From positions 405,853 through 462,922 of the forward strand of contig BJOX01000319.1 of assembly GCA_009731375.1 (NCBI GenBank): a DNA stretch of 57,070 nt, read 5' to 3'. Under the pieces are notes generated by a model, which made no database searches, was not told where the DNA came from, and worked only from the letters and a program-made list of their open reading frames with translations. Of the stretch, positions 16,567 through 28,616 are shown piece by piece. How positions within the stretch are numbered: position 1 is the stretch's first letter; every line of letters starts with the position of its first letter. Made by a program: the position numbers and the translations under genes. This stretch comes from Paulinella micropora. Its lineage: Eukaryota; Cercozoa; Imbricatea; Euglyphida.

Positions 16567-19500
16567 TCAATTATTCTTCCGCTTCTTATTTGGCGCACTG
16601 CTCTTTTCCGCCATGTCCTTTCTCTTGCTGTTTAGCTTCACGAGCTTGATGCCTAGCTTAGACAAAACCTTGTGCCATTCCTTCATCAGCTTTTTGCCCC
16701 TCCCGCCCTCCGCCTGGATGCGCTCGGAGGCCTTTTCGATCATTTCGTGCAGCGTGCGCGATTTCTCGGTTGGGCCCACGGGTCCCTGGCTCCGCGTCTT
16801 GCGCTCCAGCAGCTCCTCGAACAACGGGACGGAGGGCTCCTCGTTGAGGCTGGTGACGAGCTTCTGGTCGTGCCACTCGTCGGTGCCGTACACCAGCGCC
16901 ATTCGGACTACCTTGAGCCGCTCTTCAAAGGTGAGCTTCTGGCTGGTGAGTATTTGCACGTCCTTCTCTGGCAGCTCTCCTAGCTGGTCAGGGAAGATCT
17001 TGTAGTCCATGTATCCCGAGAACAGGCAAAAGTACAAGGACAACCTGGCCGTCAGGTACTTGGCCAACTTGGTGCTGACCGCCACGGCCAAGGGCACGGA
17101 GGCGCCTGGAGGATGCTCTCGATGACACGCTCGGTCCCCTGGCGCAAGAAGGCCTTGGCCTCCTCTGGCATGCCCCGGACCTTGTCGAGCAGCTCTCTGT
17201 CGTTGACGCCCATTTTTCGCTTGCGCATAGCCTCCAGGATGCCCACGCGCAGCATGTTCAGGCTCTCCCTCTCCTGGCCTTTGGGCAGAGTTTTCCCGTT
17301 CATGGCATAATACAAGAGTTCCTGCTCGGCTTGCTTGGTGTCCAGCTCTCTGTCACTGGCCGATTCCATGTCCATGGGCGCGGCATCCTTAAAGTACGCT
17401 TGGTTGTTGTTGGCGCCTTGGCTATAGTCTGATCCTGCCCCCCCGAGCCACGTCGAGTCGTCGCCGCCGCCGCCGCCTGGTTGGCCCATGCCAAAGACTT
17501 TGCCAGCAGAGGGGTTGCTGCCGTAGGCCTCGTTGCCGGCCGCGACCAGCACGCCGGCGCCGCTCCTGTCGCTGTCCTCCACCCCTCCGTTGCCCTGACG
17601 ACGCACCGGCCCGCCGACACCGGCGGCCATTCGCATGGGTGCGCCCGTGGCGGCGCCGACCGCGAGACACCGTGACTGGAGCCAGCCTCTGGCAAACAGG
17701 CCCTGGAACAAGGCCTTGAAGCAGCTGACGATGCTGGGCTGCGTCACGAGGCCTTCGCCCACTCTGCGCCCACTCCCAGGCCTTCTCCAGGCCGCTCCCC
17801 TGCGGGAAGCTGCCCTTCTCGCGCTCGAGCGTGTTCTTCATGAAGTCTACCATGCCCGACCTCTTGACGAACGCGCTGAACTCCTCTGCGCTGGCCGTGT
17901 GCACCAGCCTCTTCTTTTCTTCGGATGGCAGAGTGGGCGCCACGGCCTCTACCGCCGCTTCCTTGAGCTCAGTGACTTTCTGCTGTGCCTGTTCGGCCTG
18001 TTGCGCGAGCTCGCTGGCGCCCGAGACTTCCTTGGACTCCTCGCATTTCTTGATCTGTTCTTGGTACCGCCTGATTTGGTCGAGGAGCTTTTGCTGGACG
18101 TTGTCTGCCGTCTTTCTGTCCTTTTGGAGCAGCGCGTTGGCACTTTCCTTGTAGTCAGCATGTTTTTTCTCGAGGGTGGCCTTCTGTTCCTCAGAATCTC
18201 GGAGCCGCTCGGTAAGCTGGCGCAGCTTGCTCTCGCTTGCCTGGCGCTCTTTGAGCAGGCGTTCCGCCTCCTTGACTTCGGCCGTGGCTTTCTCTGCCTT
18301 CTTGCCCTCCCGTGCTCTAGCCAGAGCGTCTTTCGCGCCCTTGAGCTCTTTCCTGAGTTTGAGGATTTCCTTGCTCTGTTTTTCGCTCTCATGGCCCATT
18401 TGCATCACGGCCTCGTCCGCTTCCGCGATCGTGTCAGTGGCCAGCCCCAGCTTCTCTCTGAGCTTCTCGACCCGTCCGGCCAGCTTGTTGTAGGTCTCGC
18501 TCGCTTCGGCCAACGAGATCTCTTGCTGTAAGGTTTCGCGTGTCAAGCTGTCCACGTGCTGTTGCAGCGCTTCTCCTCCCTTGTTAGCAGCCTCCAGGTC
18601 TTGCTGCAGGTGGCGCTCGCGCGCTAGCGCCTCTTCCAGTGCCTGTACGGCTTGCTTGTTTTCTGTTGTCAGCTGGTGGCGGGCCTCCTCGCTCGCTGTT
18701 TTAGCTCGCTGGGCCTCTGCGCCGAGCGACGCCACTTGCTCCAGGGCCGCGTCTGCCAGCGCCCTCTGCTCGCGTGCGAGCCTCGCTTGTTGCTTGGAGT
18801 CGGTCTGCAACTGCTTGATCTCCGCTGCCTTGTGGCGCAGGTCCTTTAGCAGCAGCTGGCGGTTGCGCCTGTATTCTCTGGCCCGCGCCTGGAGCTCCTG
18901 GTTGTGTTTATGGGCTTCTTGCAGTTCTTGTGCTAGCCCGGCGTTCTTGGCCCTTTCCGCCTCGGTGTTGCCTTCTGCCGTCTGCAGGCGGTCGTTGCTC
19001 TCCTTGAGTTGCGCCTGTAGCTGCTCGATCTCGGTGTCCTTGAGCGTAATCTGGTCCAGGTACTCGCCCGCCAGGGCCTCTGCCTTTTTCTGCAGGGCCT
19101 CTACACCCGCCTTGTCCGACTCCAGCCCTGGTAGGCTTTGTTGGCTTCTAGCAGCTGCTGGTCCAGCGCGGCGGCCCGCTCGTTGATCTCTTGCAGCTTC
19201 TGGTTAGTCTCAAACAACTGTTTGCCGGCATGCGTTGCATTGCGCGCTGTCTCGGCCGCTTGCTGCCTGTAGAGCTCTGCCTTTTGTTCCGCCTCCTCTG
19301 CTCTGTCTTCCAGCTCCATCTTCTCTTCGCTGTACCCGAGCGTGGCCGCGTTCTTGTCCCTGAGTTCTGCCGCCAGCCCAGCGGACGCCTGCGCCACTGC
19401 GGCCGCGCGCTGCTGTGCCTCGTCGCGTGCTAGCTCCGCGTCTGACGCTTTCTGTTTCGCGTCTATAGCTTCCTTTGCAGCTTCCTGTGCCTTTTCCACC

Positions 19501-21388
19501 AATACCGTATTCCGGCCCTTGGCCTGCTGGGCTTCCAGTGCCGCTTGGGCAGCTTTCTGTTGTGCTTCACCCGCCTGGGCCTTGGCCTCCCGGGCTTCCC
19601 TGACCGCCTGGTGGTACTTGGCCTCGGCGCGGGCCGCTGCCTGTTCAATCTGCTTGTTCAGGGTCTGAGTGACCCGCTTGTCTTGTTCGTCCCTTTGTAT
19701 CTGTGCCTGGGCCCGTTGTAGATCCAGCTCTAGGATGGCGATCTTGTTCCTGTGGCGCTCGTTTTCGTCCGAGACCCCCGTGCCCGCCGCCTTGAGGTCC
19801 TGGATCTCCCGTTCCAGCCGCTGTTTCGTTGCCTCGTATTCAGCATCTACCTGGCGGGTGTACGCGTGGACGTGCCGGCCCGCGTCGACCACCCCCCGGG
19901 CCTTGCCGTCTTTTTTGTCGAGCGATTCACGCAGGTCTGATGCTAGCTTGGCCAGCCGCTCGTTCTTCTTCTCTACTCGTTTGCGCTCCTTGGCCGCCTG
20001 GGCCAGTTTACTGTTCAGTTCGTCGACCTCCCGCTGGGTCTCCTCGAGCTCGTCGACCAGCTCTTGAGCACCCTGGCTGCTAGCAGCAAACTGTTTTCTC
20101 TGTTGGTCCGCTAGTTTCTTCTGTTTTTCCTTCAGCGCGCGGTTGGCCTGCTCCAGCTTTTCGTTATTTTGCGCTGCCTGTTCCAGTTGTTTGGACAGAT
20201 CGTCGGCGCGCGCCTGTTCAGTGGCTCTCTCTGCTTGTGCTTGGCGCAGTTGCTTGTCGAGGTTGCCAGCCTCTTTCTTGGCGGCCGCCAGCTTTTGGGC
20301 TCGGGTCGCATGAGCCTGTTTCAGCTTAGCAAGGTCCGCCTCGGCCTGCTTGCGCGGCTGGTCACCTGCCTGGGCGTCATTTAACAACGCGGTCAGGCGC
20401 TCGATCTCCTTTCCCTCTAGTTTAGAGGACGTTTCCCAGTCACTGCTCATTTTCTGTAATCGTTTGTCTGCGTCGTCGATTGTTCCAGACAGAACTCCTA
20501 TCGTTTTATCCTGGGCGTAGATTGTCTGGAGCTGTAAATCGAGTCTGCGTTGCAGAGCGCCTATCTGCCCCTGCAAGCAATGCGGATCTTCCTGGCCGAG
20601 GGGTTGCGCGTCGACTTTGGTCCGCTCCTCTAGATAGGCAATTTCTTGGTCCTTCGCCAATAGCAGTGTTTTCATTTCATTTACTTTCGCTTTGAGTCTT
20701 GTCACAATGCGGGGCTCCTCTGGTCTGTCGCGCCGGCCTCCTGCTGGCTGAACCTCTGGTTGGGGCGACGCGGGCCGCCCGTCGAGTGGTTGCTCGCCTG
20801 GCTTCGGGTTGCCGGCGCGTGCGGGAGGAGAGGCGTCGTCTCCGTCCTCGTTGCCCTCGCCGCCGTCACCGCCTTCGTCCCAGTTGATCTCACCGCCGCC
20901 GTCGCCGCCTTCGTCCTCGTTGCCCGACTGCAAGGCGGGGCGAGAGTGTGGCGGCGAGAGTGTGGCGGCGAAGCGGAACGCGAGCGCGATGGTGGCGGCG
21001 AAGCGGAACGCGAGCGCGAGCGTGGCGGCGAGGGCGAGCGCGATGGCGGCGGCAAGGGCGAATGTGAGCGCGAGTGCGGTGGCGACACCGAGGCGGAACG
21101 CGAGCGCGGTGGTGGCGGCGAGGCGGGGCGCGATGGCGGGGAGGGCGGCCGCAGGATGCCCAGTGCCTGGTGCAATTCGGGGTTTACCCACTTCATGATG
21201 TCGCGGGTCTTCTGAGCCCTTTGTTTGTCGCTCTGGCCCGCGTAGCCCGTGGGCCCTGGTTGTTTGCCGCGGACAACGGGCTGGTTGTCGACCCATGACG
21301 GCTTGCTTGTTTTGGTCAGCTTGCGCGACAGGCTCTCTTTGTCTTCCTGGCGCATCCATGGCGCCGTGGTGTAGAAAGGGGGAGGCAT
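16567..21388 (-). pseudogene. Giant coiled-coil protein, about 1600 codons, frameshifted
   Basis: The gene starts at ATG 21388 (MPPPFYTTAPWMRQEDKE). Next come an Arg/Ser/Pro repeat region (PPRSRSRSAS-type units, 21.2-20.95 kb), a Gly/Glu/Asp-rich repeat, and more than 850 residues of Ala/Gln/Glu/Lys/Leu coiled coil. A Gly-rich linker (QPGGGGGDDSTWLG) and a globular basic C-terminus ending KSSAPNKKRKNN complete it. The frame changes near 20.94, 19.12, 17.77 and 17.10 kb, but each segment continues the same style and strand. Its size and shape recall a tape-measure, filament or tegument-like virion protein; no homolog is named. The long coiled-coil segments contain very many CAG Gln codons and no internal TAG. 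TGA end at 16567. Confidence 0.65.
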
Positions 21389-21459
21389 CCTTTTTTAGAA
21401 AACTAGCGCCGACAATAAAAAAAATTTGATTGCAGCTCAACGACATATGAAAAAAGGCC
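21389..21459. promoter_or_regulatory. Divergent A/T-rich spacer
   Basis: This spacer separates the coiled-coil gene (minus) from the truncated gene at 21460 (plus). It contains GACAATAAAAAAAATTTGATTG, the same ATAAAA-type stretch seen before other viral starts. Confidence 0.4.
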
Positions 21460-21578
21460 ATGGACGACAATGCCGGCCCGCTGGGCGCCCTGCCAACGCC
21501 AAACGACGCGGAGGAAGAAGAACCGATCGAGGAGAAGATAGACGAGTGCATCCAGAAGCAGAAGGAAAAGAAGAAGAC
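21460..21578 (+). pseudogene. 5' fragment of a viral gene cut by a retroelement
   Basis: The frame begins MDDNAGPLGALPTPNDAEEE and continues acidic then Lys-rich (KIDECIQKQKEKKK) before GC-rich viral composition gives way to the retroelement at about 21578. The rest of the gene is not found on the far side of the insert in a recognisable form, so the insertion was accompanied by loss or the remainder lies elsewhere. The exact break is placed by change of composition and by the start of the pol frame, and is uncertain by about 10 nt. Confidence 0.55.
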
Positions 21579-24500
21579 ATGCTGGTGGAGCTCGGTAAGG
21601 ATGATGAGCCGGACACGGTCACGTATGAAAAGACTGGCCTAGATGATGTCTCGGAAGAGGACTTAGGCTTGGAGGAGGACAGAGAACCCCTCAAGCAGCA
21701 TAAGCAGATGTCTGATGAAGATTTTCAAGAGGCGGCGCGGAAAATATTGGAAGAAGGAGTAGGCACGGAGAAGGAGAAGGAGCTTTTAAAAGCCAAATTA
21801 GAGGCGAACAAGGAAATTTTTGACCCTCCACATGCAGGTGGTGTCAAGCCTGAAGATTTCACTGCGGTTATTTACAAAATACCGGGTGCGGAGCCGTCAC
21901 CGGCACCACGAAGGGCGAATTTGAGTATACATGAGGCGAAGATAGCGGAGGAGCTAGCAAGACAGCTGCTCAATGAGGACTTTATTGAGAGATCAACATC
22001 TCCAATAGTCTCACAACCGAGAATAGTGCCGAAGCCAGGAGGAGAATGGCGCCTGACAGTTAACTATGCTCGTGTTAACAAGGTGCTGGAGGAAGAGAGA
22101 AATCCTCTCCCGACATTAGAAGAAGGAAGGAGAGTACTGCGGAATGCAAAATTCTATTCGGTCATTGACCTTAAGAATGGCTTCTGGCAGATACCACTGG
22201 AGGAAAAGTCCAGATGGCTGACGGCGTTTGTGGTGGGTATGGAAATATACCAATGGAAAGTGCTTCCGATGGGCCTCAAGCAAGCCCCAGGACTTTTCCA
22301 GAAGGCGATGCAGAAGATGTTGAGCAGTCAGTACGATGATTTGTCTGACGGTGGCTTTATGAGAAGGCGGGGACAGAAGGCGGGAGAATATGCATTTTGC
22401 TATATCGATGACATTATCGTATACTCTAACACAATGGAGGAGCATATCGATCATTTGTCCGATATATTCAGGCGCATCGGAGCTTTTGGCCTGAAGTGCA
22501 ATCTAAAGAAGTGTCAACTTGCCAAGACGAGTGTGACATACTTAGGGTACGAGATCTCCCATAATCGAGTCTCGATATCCAAAGAGAAGAGGGAGGAGAT
22601 TATGAATCGACCGATACCGAAGAACCGCACTGAATTGCACTCATTCCTTGCGATGGCGCAATACTATAGCCAGTTTATACCCGATTGGGGTGCAACACGG
22701 GCTAAAGTGGAGAAAATGATAGATTTTGGAGACTTTGAGAAGTGGGACGAAGAGGCTTTGCAAGCGTTTCATGCGCTCAAAGATCTCATTTACAAAGACC
22801 CGAAAGACGGAGGACTGGTGTTAACGATGCCCGACTTTACGAAACAATTCGTAGTCGATACAGACGCATCTAAGTTTGCGATTGGGGCTGTATTACAACA
22901 AGAGGATGAGGAGAAGAAATTACGCCCAATCATGTTTATTAGTAGGAAGTTGTGTGCGGCGGAGAGAAACTATTGCACAAGGCAAAGAGAGGCGTTGGCG
23001 GTAGTATGGGCCCTCAAGAGGCTCAGAGAGTATTTGTGGGGAGGACCTCAATTTACTGTCAGAACTGATCATCATAACCTGTTATGGTTGATGAATCATG
23101 AACAGACGGGACGGCTGGCGCGGTGGCAAGCGTTCTTGTCTTGTTTCGATTTTACAATGGTCCATCTACCGGGAAAGCGAAATGTGGTCGCTGATAGCCT
23201 CTCTAGGCTAGAGTTTAACTCAGAAGTATCGGCGTTGGTGTCCACGGTGGAGATGGAAGACTTGTCCACTGACAAGGTGTATGAGGTCAGCCACATTGAG
23301 GCGATGGAGATGGCGAGTGGAGTCCGATATGACCGCACAGGTCTACGGTACAGTCCACAAGGCCCGGATCACGGGATATGTTGTGAGCTACATACCCAGG
23401 AGGACGCTGAGTGGTCCTATGAGGTATATGAGAATGCGAAGGCGAACATAAGAGAGGAAGAGGAGACGCAGGAAGTTTATGCGGAGCCTCCTCAAGAGCG
23501 GAGAAGTGACCTAGACGATGACCCGGAAAGAATCGGGGTACGGCTAGAAGATGGTACTATCCATATAGCCTCGCCTACCGCATGGAGGCAACAACAGGCT
23601 CAAGATCCGGAGTTTAAAGAACTGATACAGTTATATCAGAACCCGGATGAGCTACGGATGACGAAAGCGATCAAAGATCAGATGAAGGAGATGGGATGGA
23701 GAGATGGTCTACTGTGGTACAAGGGCCTTCACGGTCGCTATGCGTCACAGCCGGACAAATGGACCCTTTGGGTACCGGAGAGTCTGAGACGATTTATATT
23801 TGTCGCAGCCCACAATTGCCCACTTTTGGCGCATCCGGGTCGACAACGAACTCATATGTTCGTAGCGAGGCGATTCTGGTGGAAGAAGATGAAGGAGGAG
23901 ATAGATCAGGCGGTGGATGCATGCATCCCGTGCAAGATAAACAAAACACCACTGAAGGCAAATTTCGGCCTGATTGGCGAATTTCCTCTTCATGCGGGGA
24001 TGTTTGAGTTTATACACATTGATCATGTGGGACCTTTCCCAGAATCGAAGGATGGTTACAAATACCTCCTTACGGCTATTGACAGAGCCACCAACTATGT
24101 GTGGATCATCCCTGTCAAAGACGTTACCGGCAAGACGACGGCCGAGGCGCTGATCGATAGGATCATCTCACAGATCGGAGTACCAAGAAAGATATGTTCT
24201 GATCGAGGCTCGGACTTTAATAACGAGGTCATCGACAAACTATCTAAGTATTACGGGATGAAATGGCAATATGTTACTGCCTATAACCCGCGAGCAAATG
24301 GGAAAATCGAGCGGGTACACAGACCCCTCAAAGCCTCGCTAAAGATGTATTGCACGAAGAAGGAGAATCAAAGAGCATGGGTCGAGGCAGCACCATCATT
24401 TGCGTTTGCAATGAACTGTCTACCCTCTACGGCGTTAGGAGGCTCGAAGAGCTCAATCTCGCCATATCAGTTAGTATATGGGCGTGAGCCTGATATCCCG

Positions 24501-25739
24501 ACTTCGCTCCTTCACCCAAAAGACACTTGGGCGGATGCGGATGAGTTGTTTGGGATGAGACTTAGAGTGAAGATGGAGGCGGAACAAATAGTCAGGGCGC
24601 ATAGAGAGGCGGAGCGCCGAAAGACTGATGCTGAAGGGGTGCGACAAGCGCACTTGGATCAGATCAAGTTCCAGGTCGGGGATATTGTACTATTGTACCA
24701 TCCTCAAGTCCCGAAGGGAGTCAGCTCTAAGCTGTTCACTCACTGGAAAGGACCTTATCAGATTATGGAACAGACGGGACCTCTGAATTACAAGATCAGG
24801 GGTAGAGGGAAGGTGCAAATTGTGAATGTAAGAAGGCTGATTAAGTATGATCCCTTCTTACTGGAAGATGAATCCGTTGAGGAGGCGTTAAAACGGATGA
24901 AGGATGATTTCAAAGAGGTGCCGCCCATCCACAAGGAGGCTGGCATAGACCAAGACGATGCTTATCGGGCACCGATAGCTGAGAAGGAGGAGAGTGAGGT
25001 GGACAGCAAGGAGAAGACTGACCGCATAAGCGCGGTGGGGACTCAGTCCAAGTCTCCGCGAGAGCATAGCGGAAAGAAGGAGAAGATCACAGAGGCGCAG
25101 CTAAGGAGAGCGCGGAATGATCTTATCAACGACCAACCGAGGAAGGCGATGAGGTCGATGAGATCAAAGGACGTCCACCAGGAGGAGGAGGGGACGGACA
25201 CTGACCCAAACGCGGGCAACGTTGAGATTGTCCATGAGCGATGGAAGGAAGGCGATGCGATAGCAACCATCGCATGGGTGAAAAATGTTTTCTATCTGAT
25301 GAGACCAGCGGAACAACATGTCGCTGATGACACTCTCTCAGACTTATACTTGATGCGGGTCGTGGCGGTCCCACGACAGATGCGTGTCACACGGACACTC
25401 AAAATATCATCAGCCGCAAAGATAGTACAACCGATACTCCAGTTCTGGAGAAGTATGGACCCGGTTGAGGATCCAAAGGCAAGACATTATCTGCCAGTAT
25501 ATAAAGACGCAAAAAGTCTCGAGACATGGGATGATACAATTACTCCCAGAGACAAGGATTACACTGCGTGGACCATTCAGACACTGCCAAGAGGAGTGCT
25601 TGATGTCCCTTTTGAATTATCGTTGGGCGGAATCCCTAATAAGATCTGGGACATTCTCGAACAGTCAAAGTTCGATCTGACTTTTGTTGGTGGTCCTCCA
25701 CCAGGCAAAGAAATCCGCGCCAGACGACGAAGGCAGTGA
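21579..25739 (+). mobile_element. pol: Ty3/gypsy-type pol: RT, RNase H, integrase; no gag, protease or LTR attached
   Basis: One open frame of about 1387 codons from Met 21579 (an upstream in-frame ATG at 21426 lies in viral DNA). Order: a connector (DFTAVIYKIPGAEP), reverse transcriptase (WRLTVNYARVNK; FYSVIDLKNGFWQI; catalytic YIDD at about 22402), RNase H (FVVDTDASKFAIGAVLQ; HHNLLWLMNH), integrase zinc finger (HPGRQRTH...CIPCK), integrase core (HIDHVGPF, SDRGSDF, GKIERVH for the DDE triad) and a GPY/F module (HWKGPYQI). This order is diagnostic of Ty3/gypsy. About 180 extra residues follow and end at TGA. There is no aspartic protease in front and no LTR is recognisable on either side. The ORF has no disruption, in contrast to the viral genes it interrupts. 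Confidence 0.93.
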
Positions 25740-26805
25740 CAAAGAAACTATTTTTCTTTATGCGTCTCAAATAAACTGATTGATTGCCCACGGCGTATCA
25801 TGATTTGATCATGCATCATCAGTTATCAATATGAATATTAAAAAGACTCAGTGATATAACTTGGCATTCGATCGCAACATACGAGTGCGAAAGGTCGATC
25901 GACGATGATACTACACCGTATACGGGGATCGCTAGTGTATTGAGCGATGGTGTTCCCGGGTATGACCCTTTCCAAGTCCTGGGATGATGTTCTCGAAAAT
26001 GAAATGTTCTCTGAAACTTTCATTAAATTATTTTTTACGATAGATTATATACTGTCGTACCTGAGCACGGTCAATCTCTACTTGTGTCGGTATATCGCAG
26101 GGTCGGGTACATACACCTCGACTTCGGATATAGCTATTAGGACTGGCCCCCTAATACTATATCATAGGATATCCGCCTTATACAAGGGTATGTCATTAAA
26201 AAAGACAATGTACTTACGATCTCCCTGTGAATAATAATAATAATAATGATAATGATAAGAAGAAGAAGGAGATCAAAGGGGGAATCGTACTACAGCACCA
26301 CGTTGCTTGTATTTTTTATTAATAGTACGTTTGTTCTTGACATACTGAAAAAAAAAAAAAAAAAAAATTGAGGGGAAGGAGTTCAAAATTTACAAGAAAG
26401 GCTAGAGAATCCGCTTTGACGTGCCGTATGAGGATATATTTATCGTCTTTTAGCGTCTATCCGTGGGTCGATGCGCTGTGTGGCATGACTCCATAGCGCA
26501 TACTATTTGCAGAAAGAAATCAGAAGGTGTATGACGAAAATGCTATTTCCGTCATAAAATCGGGAGGGGGTACTGTAGGCATCACCCCCCGGATAGCCGG
26601 TAAAAAGTACCTTTTCCTGGTGACAGGTGCACCAGCTTGTTTTTCAGTATTATTTGTCCGGATTGGACCTGATGCCATTTTATTCCTGGTCTGTTGCCGT
26701 TTTCCTTTTTGGCTTCACTGAGCTAATATAACGAGACATCATTCTCATTCTTGAGGACTGTGTTTGGTTGTATTACCGACTTTTTACGAGCTATCGTTGG
26801 GGGCA
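25740..26805. other. A/T-rich non-coding DNA, possible retroelement 3' region
   Basis: No credible ORF is seen. The stretch holds AATAAA-like words just after the pol stop, a palindromic patch around TGATCATGCATCA (25805), a short (ATA)n tract at 26230-26253, and a 20-nt poly(A) at 26348-26367. These may be parts of a decayed LTR or untranslated region, but no direct repeat with the left flank was found by eye. Confidence 0.4.
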
Positions 26806-27462
26806 TTACACAAGTACACATAGGGCAACTGCGCCCGCCCAGATATGCTTTTGCGAGACTTCCACCAATTCCTGCTTGTTAGTGTCATTCCTTACCGCAT
26901 ACCGCGGTCGCACCACCACACTCTCGATCATGTTGTTAAACACTTGCGATCGTTGGTAGGCTTTATCTCCGCGTATCTGCTTCACTCTATTACCAGTTTG
27001 GGTCCTGCTCACCCGGAACACCTTGCTCGCTACCTGAGACTGCCGCTGCATCTCCGCGTTCAATAGCAACTCCAGGTTGGTGTACCCAACTGAATCCTCC
27101 ATAGCCATGAGACACCGCTCTCAATTGAGTGGTGGTCTTGCCAGTAGGGCTGAGTTATCCACGGACCAACCCTCACCACTTTCCTTCATTCGCGTCCCAT
27201 GCGCGTTCGAGCGATGAGGCGGCTTTTGTGCGCCGCTCGCCAGGCACTCCGGACACTCCTTACTAACGTCCTTATTAACGTTTACTAACTTCACGTCATG
27301 CGCCTTCGCAATGGCTTGCAGCTTTGCTGCAGCGGGGTCGTGGAATATCCGATGAAGTAACTCCATGTCCCACTCCGTCTTCCGAACCTTCTTGGTAGTC
27401 CAGAAGGCCGCTTGCTGCTCTTCCGTCGAGTCCGATTGGAAACGGATCACGGAATCATCCAA
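26806..27462 (-). pseudogene. Integrase remnant of a second retroelement
   Basis: One frame runs from 27462 to 26806 with a single TGA at 27121-27123. It shows a HxxxH...CxxC zinc-binding pattern (ELLHRIFHDPAAAKL, then ECPEC) like the GAG-pre-integrase finger of copia-type elements, then a degenerate core with GEGWSVDN, MAMEDSVGYTN and RGDKAYQRSQVFNN, which hold possible catalytic Asp residues. It is on the opposite strand to the Ty3 pol and therefore a different insertion. The fragment lacks reverse transcriptase. The copia assignment is from the finger spacing only. Confidence 0.45.
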
Positions 27463-27654
27463 GTCGAAGTTGTTATGACCAGATCTCAGACTAACAGAGA
27501 GATCAGATCATATTATTATTAACCAACCGGTTTCGACACAGAAGAACCCTGTAGGTTGAATGATAACTTTAATCTCAGATATATCACAGAATAACGACAG
27601 AATAATGAACTTCTGGCCCTTTGGGGTGTCGTATTGCAAGCAACGAGATCTGGA
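27463..27654. other. Junction zone between retroelement debris and viral DNA
   Basis: A/T-rich sequence with CCAACCGGTTTCGACACAG and several small ORFs. GC-rich viral coding resumes at about 27655. I could not identify a target-site duplication matching the left junction near 21578. Confidence 0.4.
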
Positions 27655-28616
27655 GCACGATAGAATTTCTCACCGGCTTCCACACTTCTCTCTGGCCCTG
27701 GCCGCTGGATCCAGCGCCGGGCGATGGGCTCTTCTGGGGCAGGGGAGATCTAGCGACCGCGGGGCTGTGCCGGCCCGACGTCGCCAGTTGCACTCAGCGC
27801 TGGACCAGCCGCGCCAGGCTCCTGGCCTGTGCGGGCGGGGCCTCGACCCTGCGCTATTTGCTGGGTTACGATAACCAGAACAGCACCGAGAGCGGTACGG
27901 CCAACGTGGAATTCGCCTTCCAACCCCAGAACTGGTGCTCGCTGGTCTGGCTGAACGAGGCTAACTTGTCTCTCTCGCTGGCTGATGGCAATGTTTCTGG
28001 CTGTGCGCCGGCCCAGCTGCCCCAGACCCTAGCACTAGGCCCGAATAACCTGTTCGGGCGTACCTGTTGGCTGGCACGTTCCGAGAGCGCTTATCAACTC
28101 ACGCCCGCGCAGTTCTGGCTGCAGGTCTGGGAGGAGAATGCCGGCGACCCCGCCGTTCTGCTGGCCTCGGCGGCCGGCTGGGTCAACGACACGCAACCGT
28201 CCGTTGCCTGCACGCGCTTTTGTTTGGACGACCCCTTTGTTAACATCAGCTGGCAGTGGCCGAACTCTACGCTCTGGCTAGTGCTGCGCGTAGACATTGC
28301 GTTGCAACTACCCCGCCGGCGACGGATGCTGGCGACGAACGCCGCCGCCAGCGCCCGTCGCAGGGTGTTTCTGGCGCGCGACGCCAGCCAATTGCTACAA
28401 CAGGCCGCGGCACAGCCGCGGCCGCGGCGGCGGCTCGGCCTGGAGATTCTGGGTGTGTGCCTGTTACTTGCTCTGTGCCTTCTGGCCTGGTTCGTAGCTA
28501 GAAAAAAGACTACCAAGAAGAAGACAGCTAACGCTTTCGAAGACTGTGCCAGCCGGCCTAGTGACGAGCTTTTTACGCTGGACCCCTGGAATGACTACAG
28601 TCCTCGCTTCCTTTGA
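27655..28616 (+). pseudogene. Viral membrane glycoprotein-like protein, 5' truncated
   Basis: The frame is open into the junction without a native start, so the N-terminus has been lost. About 320 residues remain. The ectodomain-like part has several Asn-X-Ser/Thr sites (NQNST, NLSLS, NVSG, NDTQ, NISW, NSTLW) and at least seven Cys. It is followed near residue 285 of the open part by one membrane helix (LEILGVCLLLALCLLAWFVA) and a basic stop-transfer patch KKTTKKK, then a short acidic tail. This is the layout of a type I envelope or virion membrane protein. No family is recognised. Composition is GC-rich like the viral block. Confidence 0.5.

Noticed and set aside
19101-21551. A single 816-aa minus-strand ORF starting upstream of 21388
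   Set aside because: Its first 150 codons are out of frame with the MPPPFY start and translate the RS-repeat in the wrong phase; the true gene joins two frames near 20.94 kb.
25805-25835. Terminal inverted repeat of a DNA transposon
   Set aside because: The palindromic patch has no partner copy and no transposase nearby.
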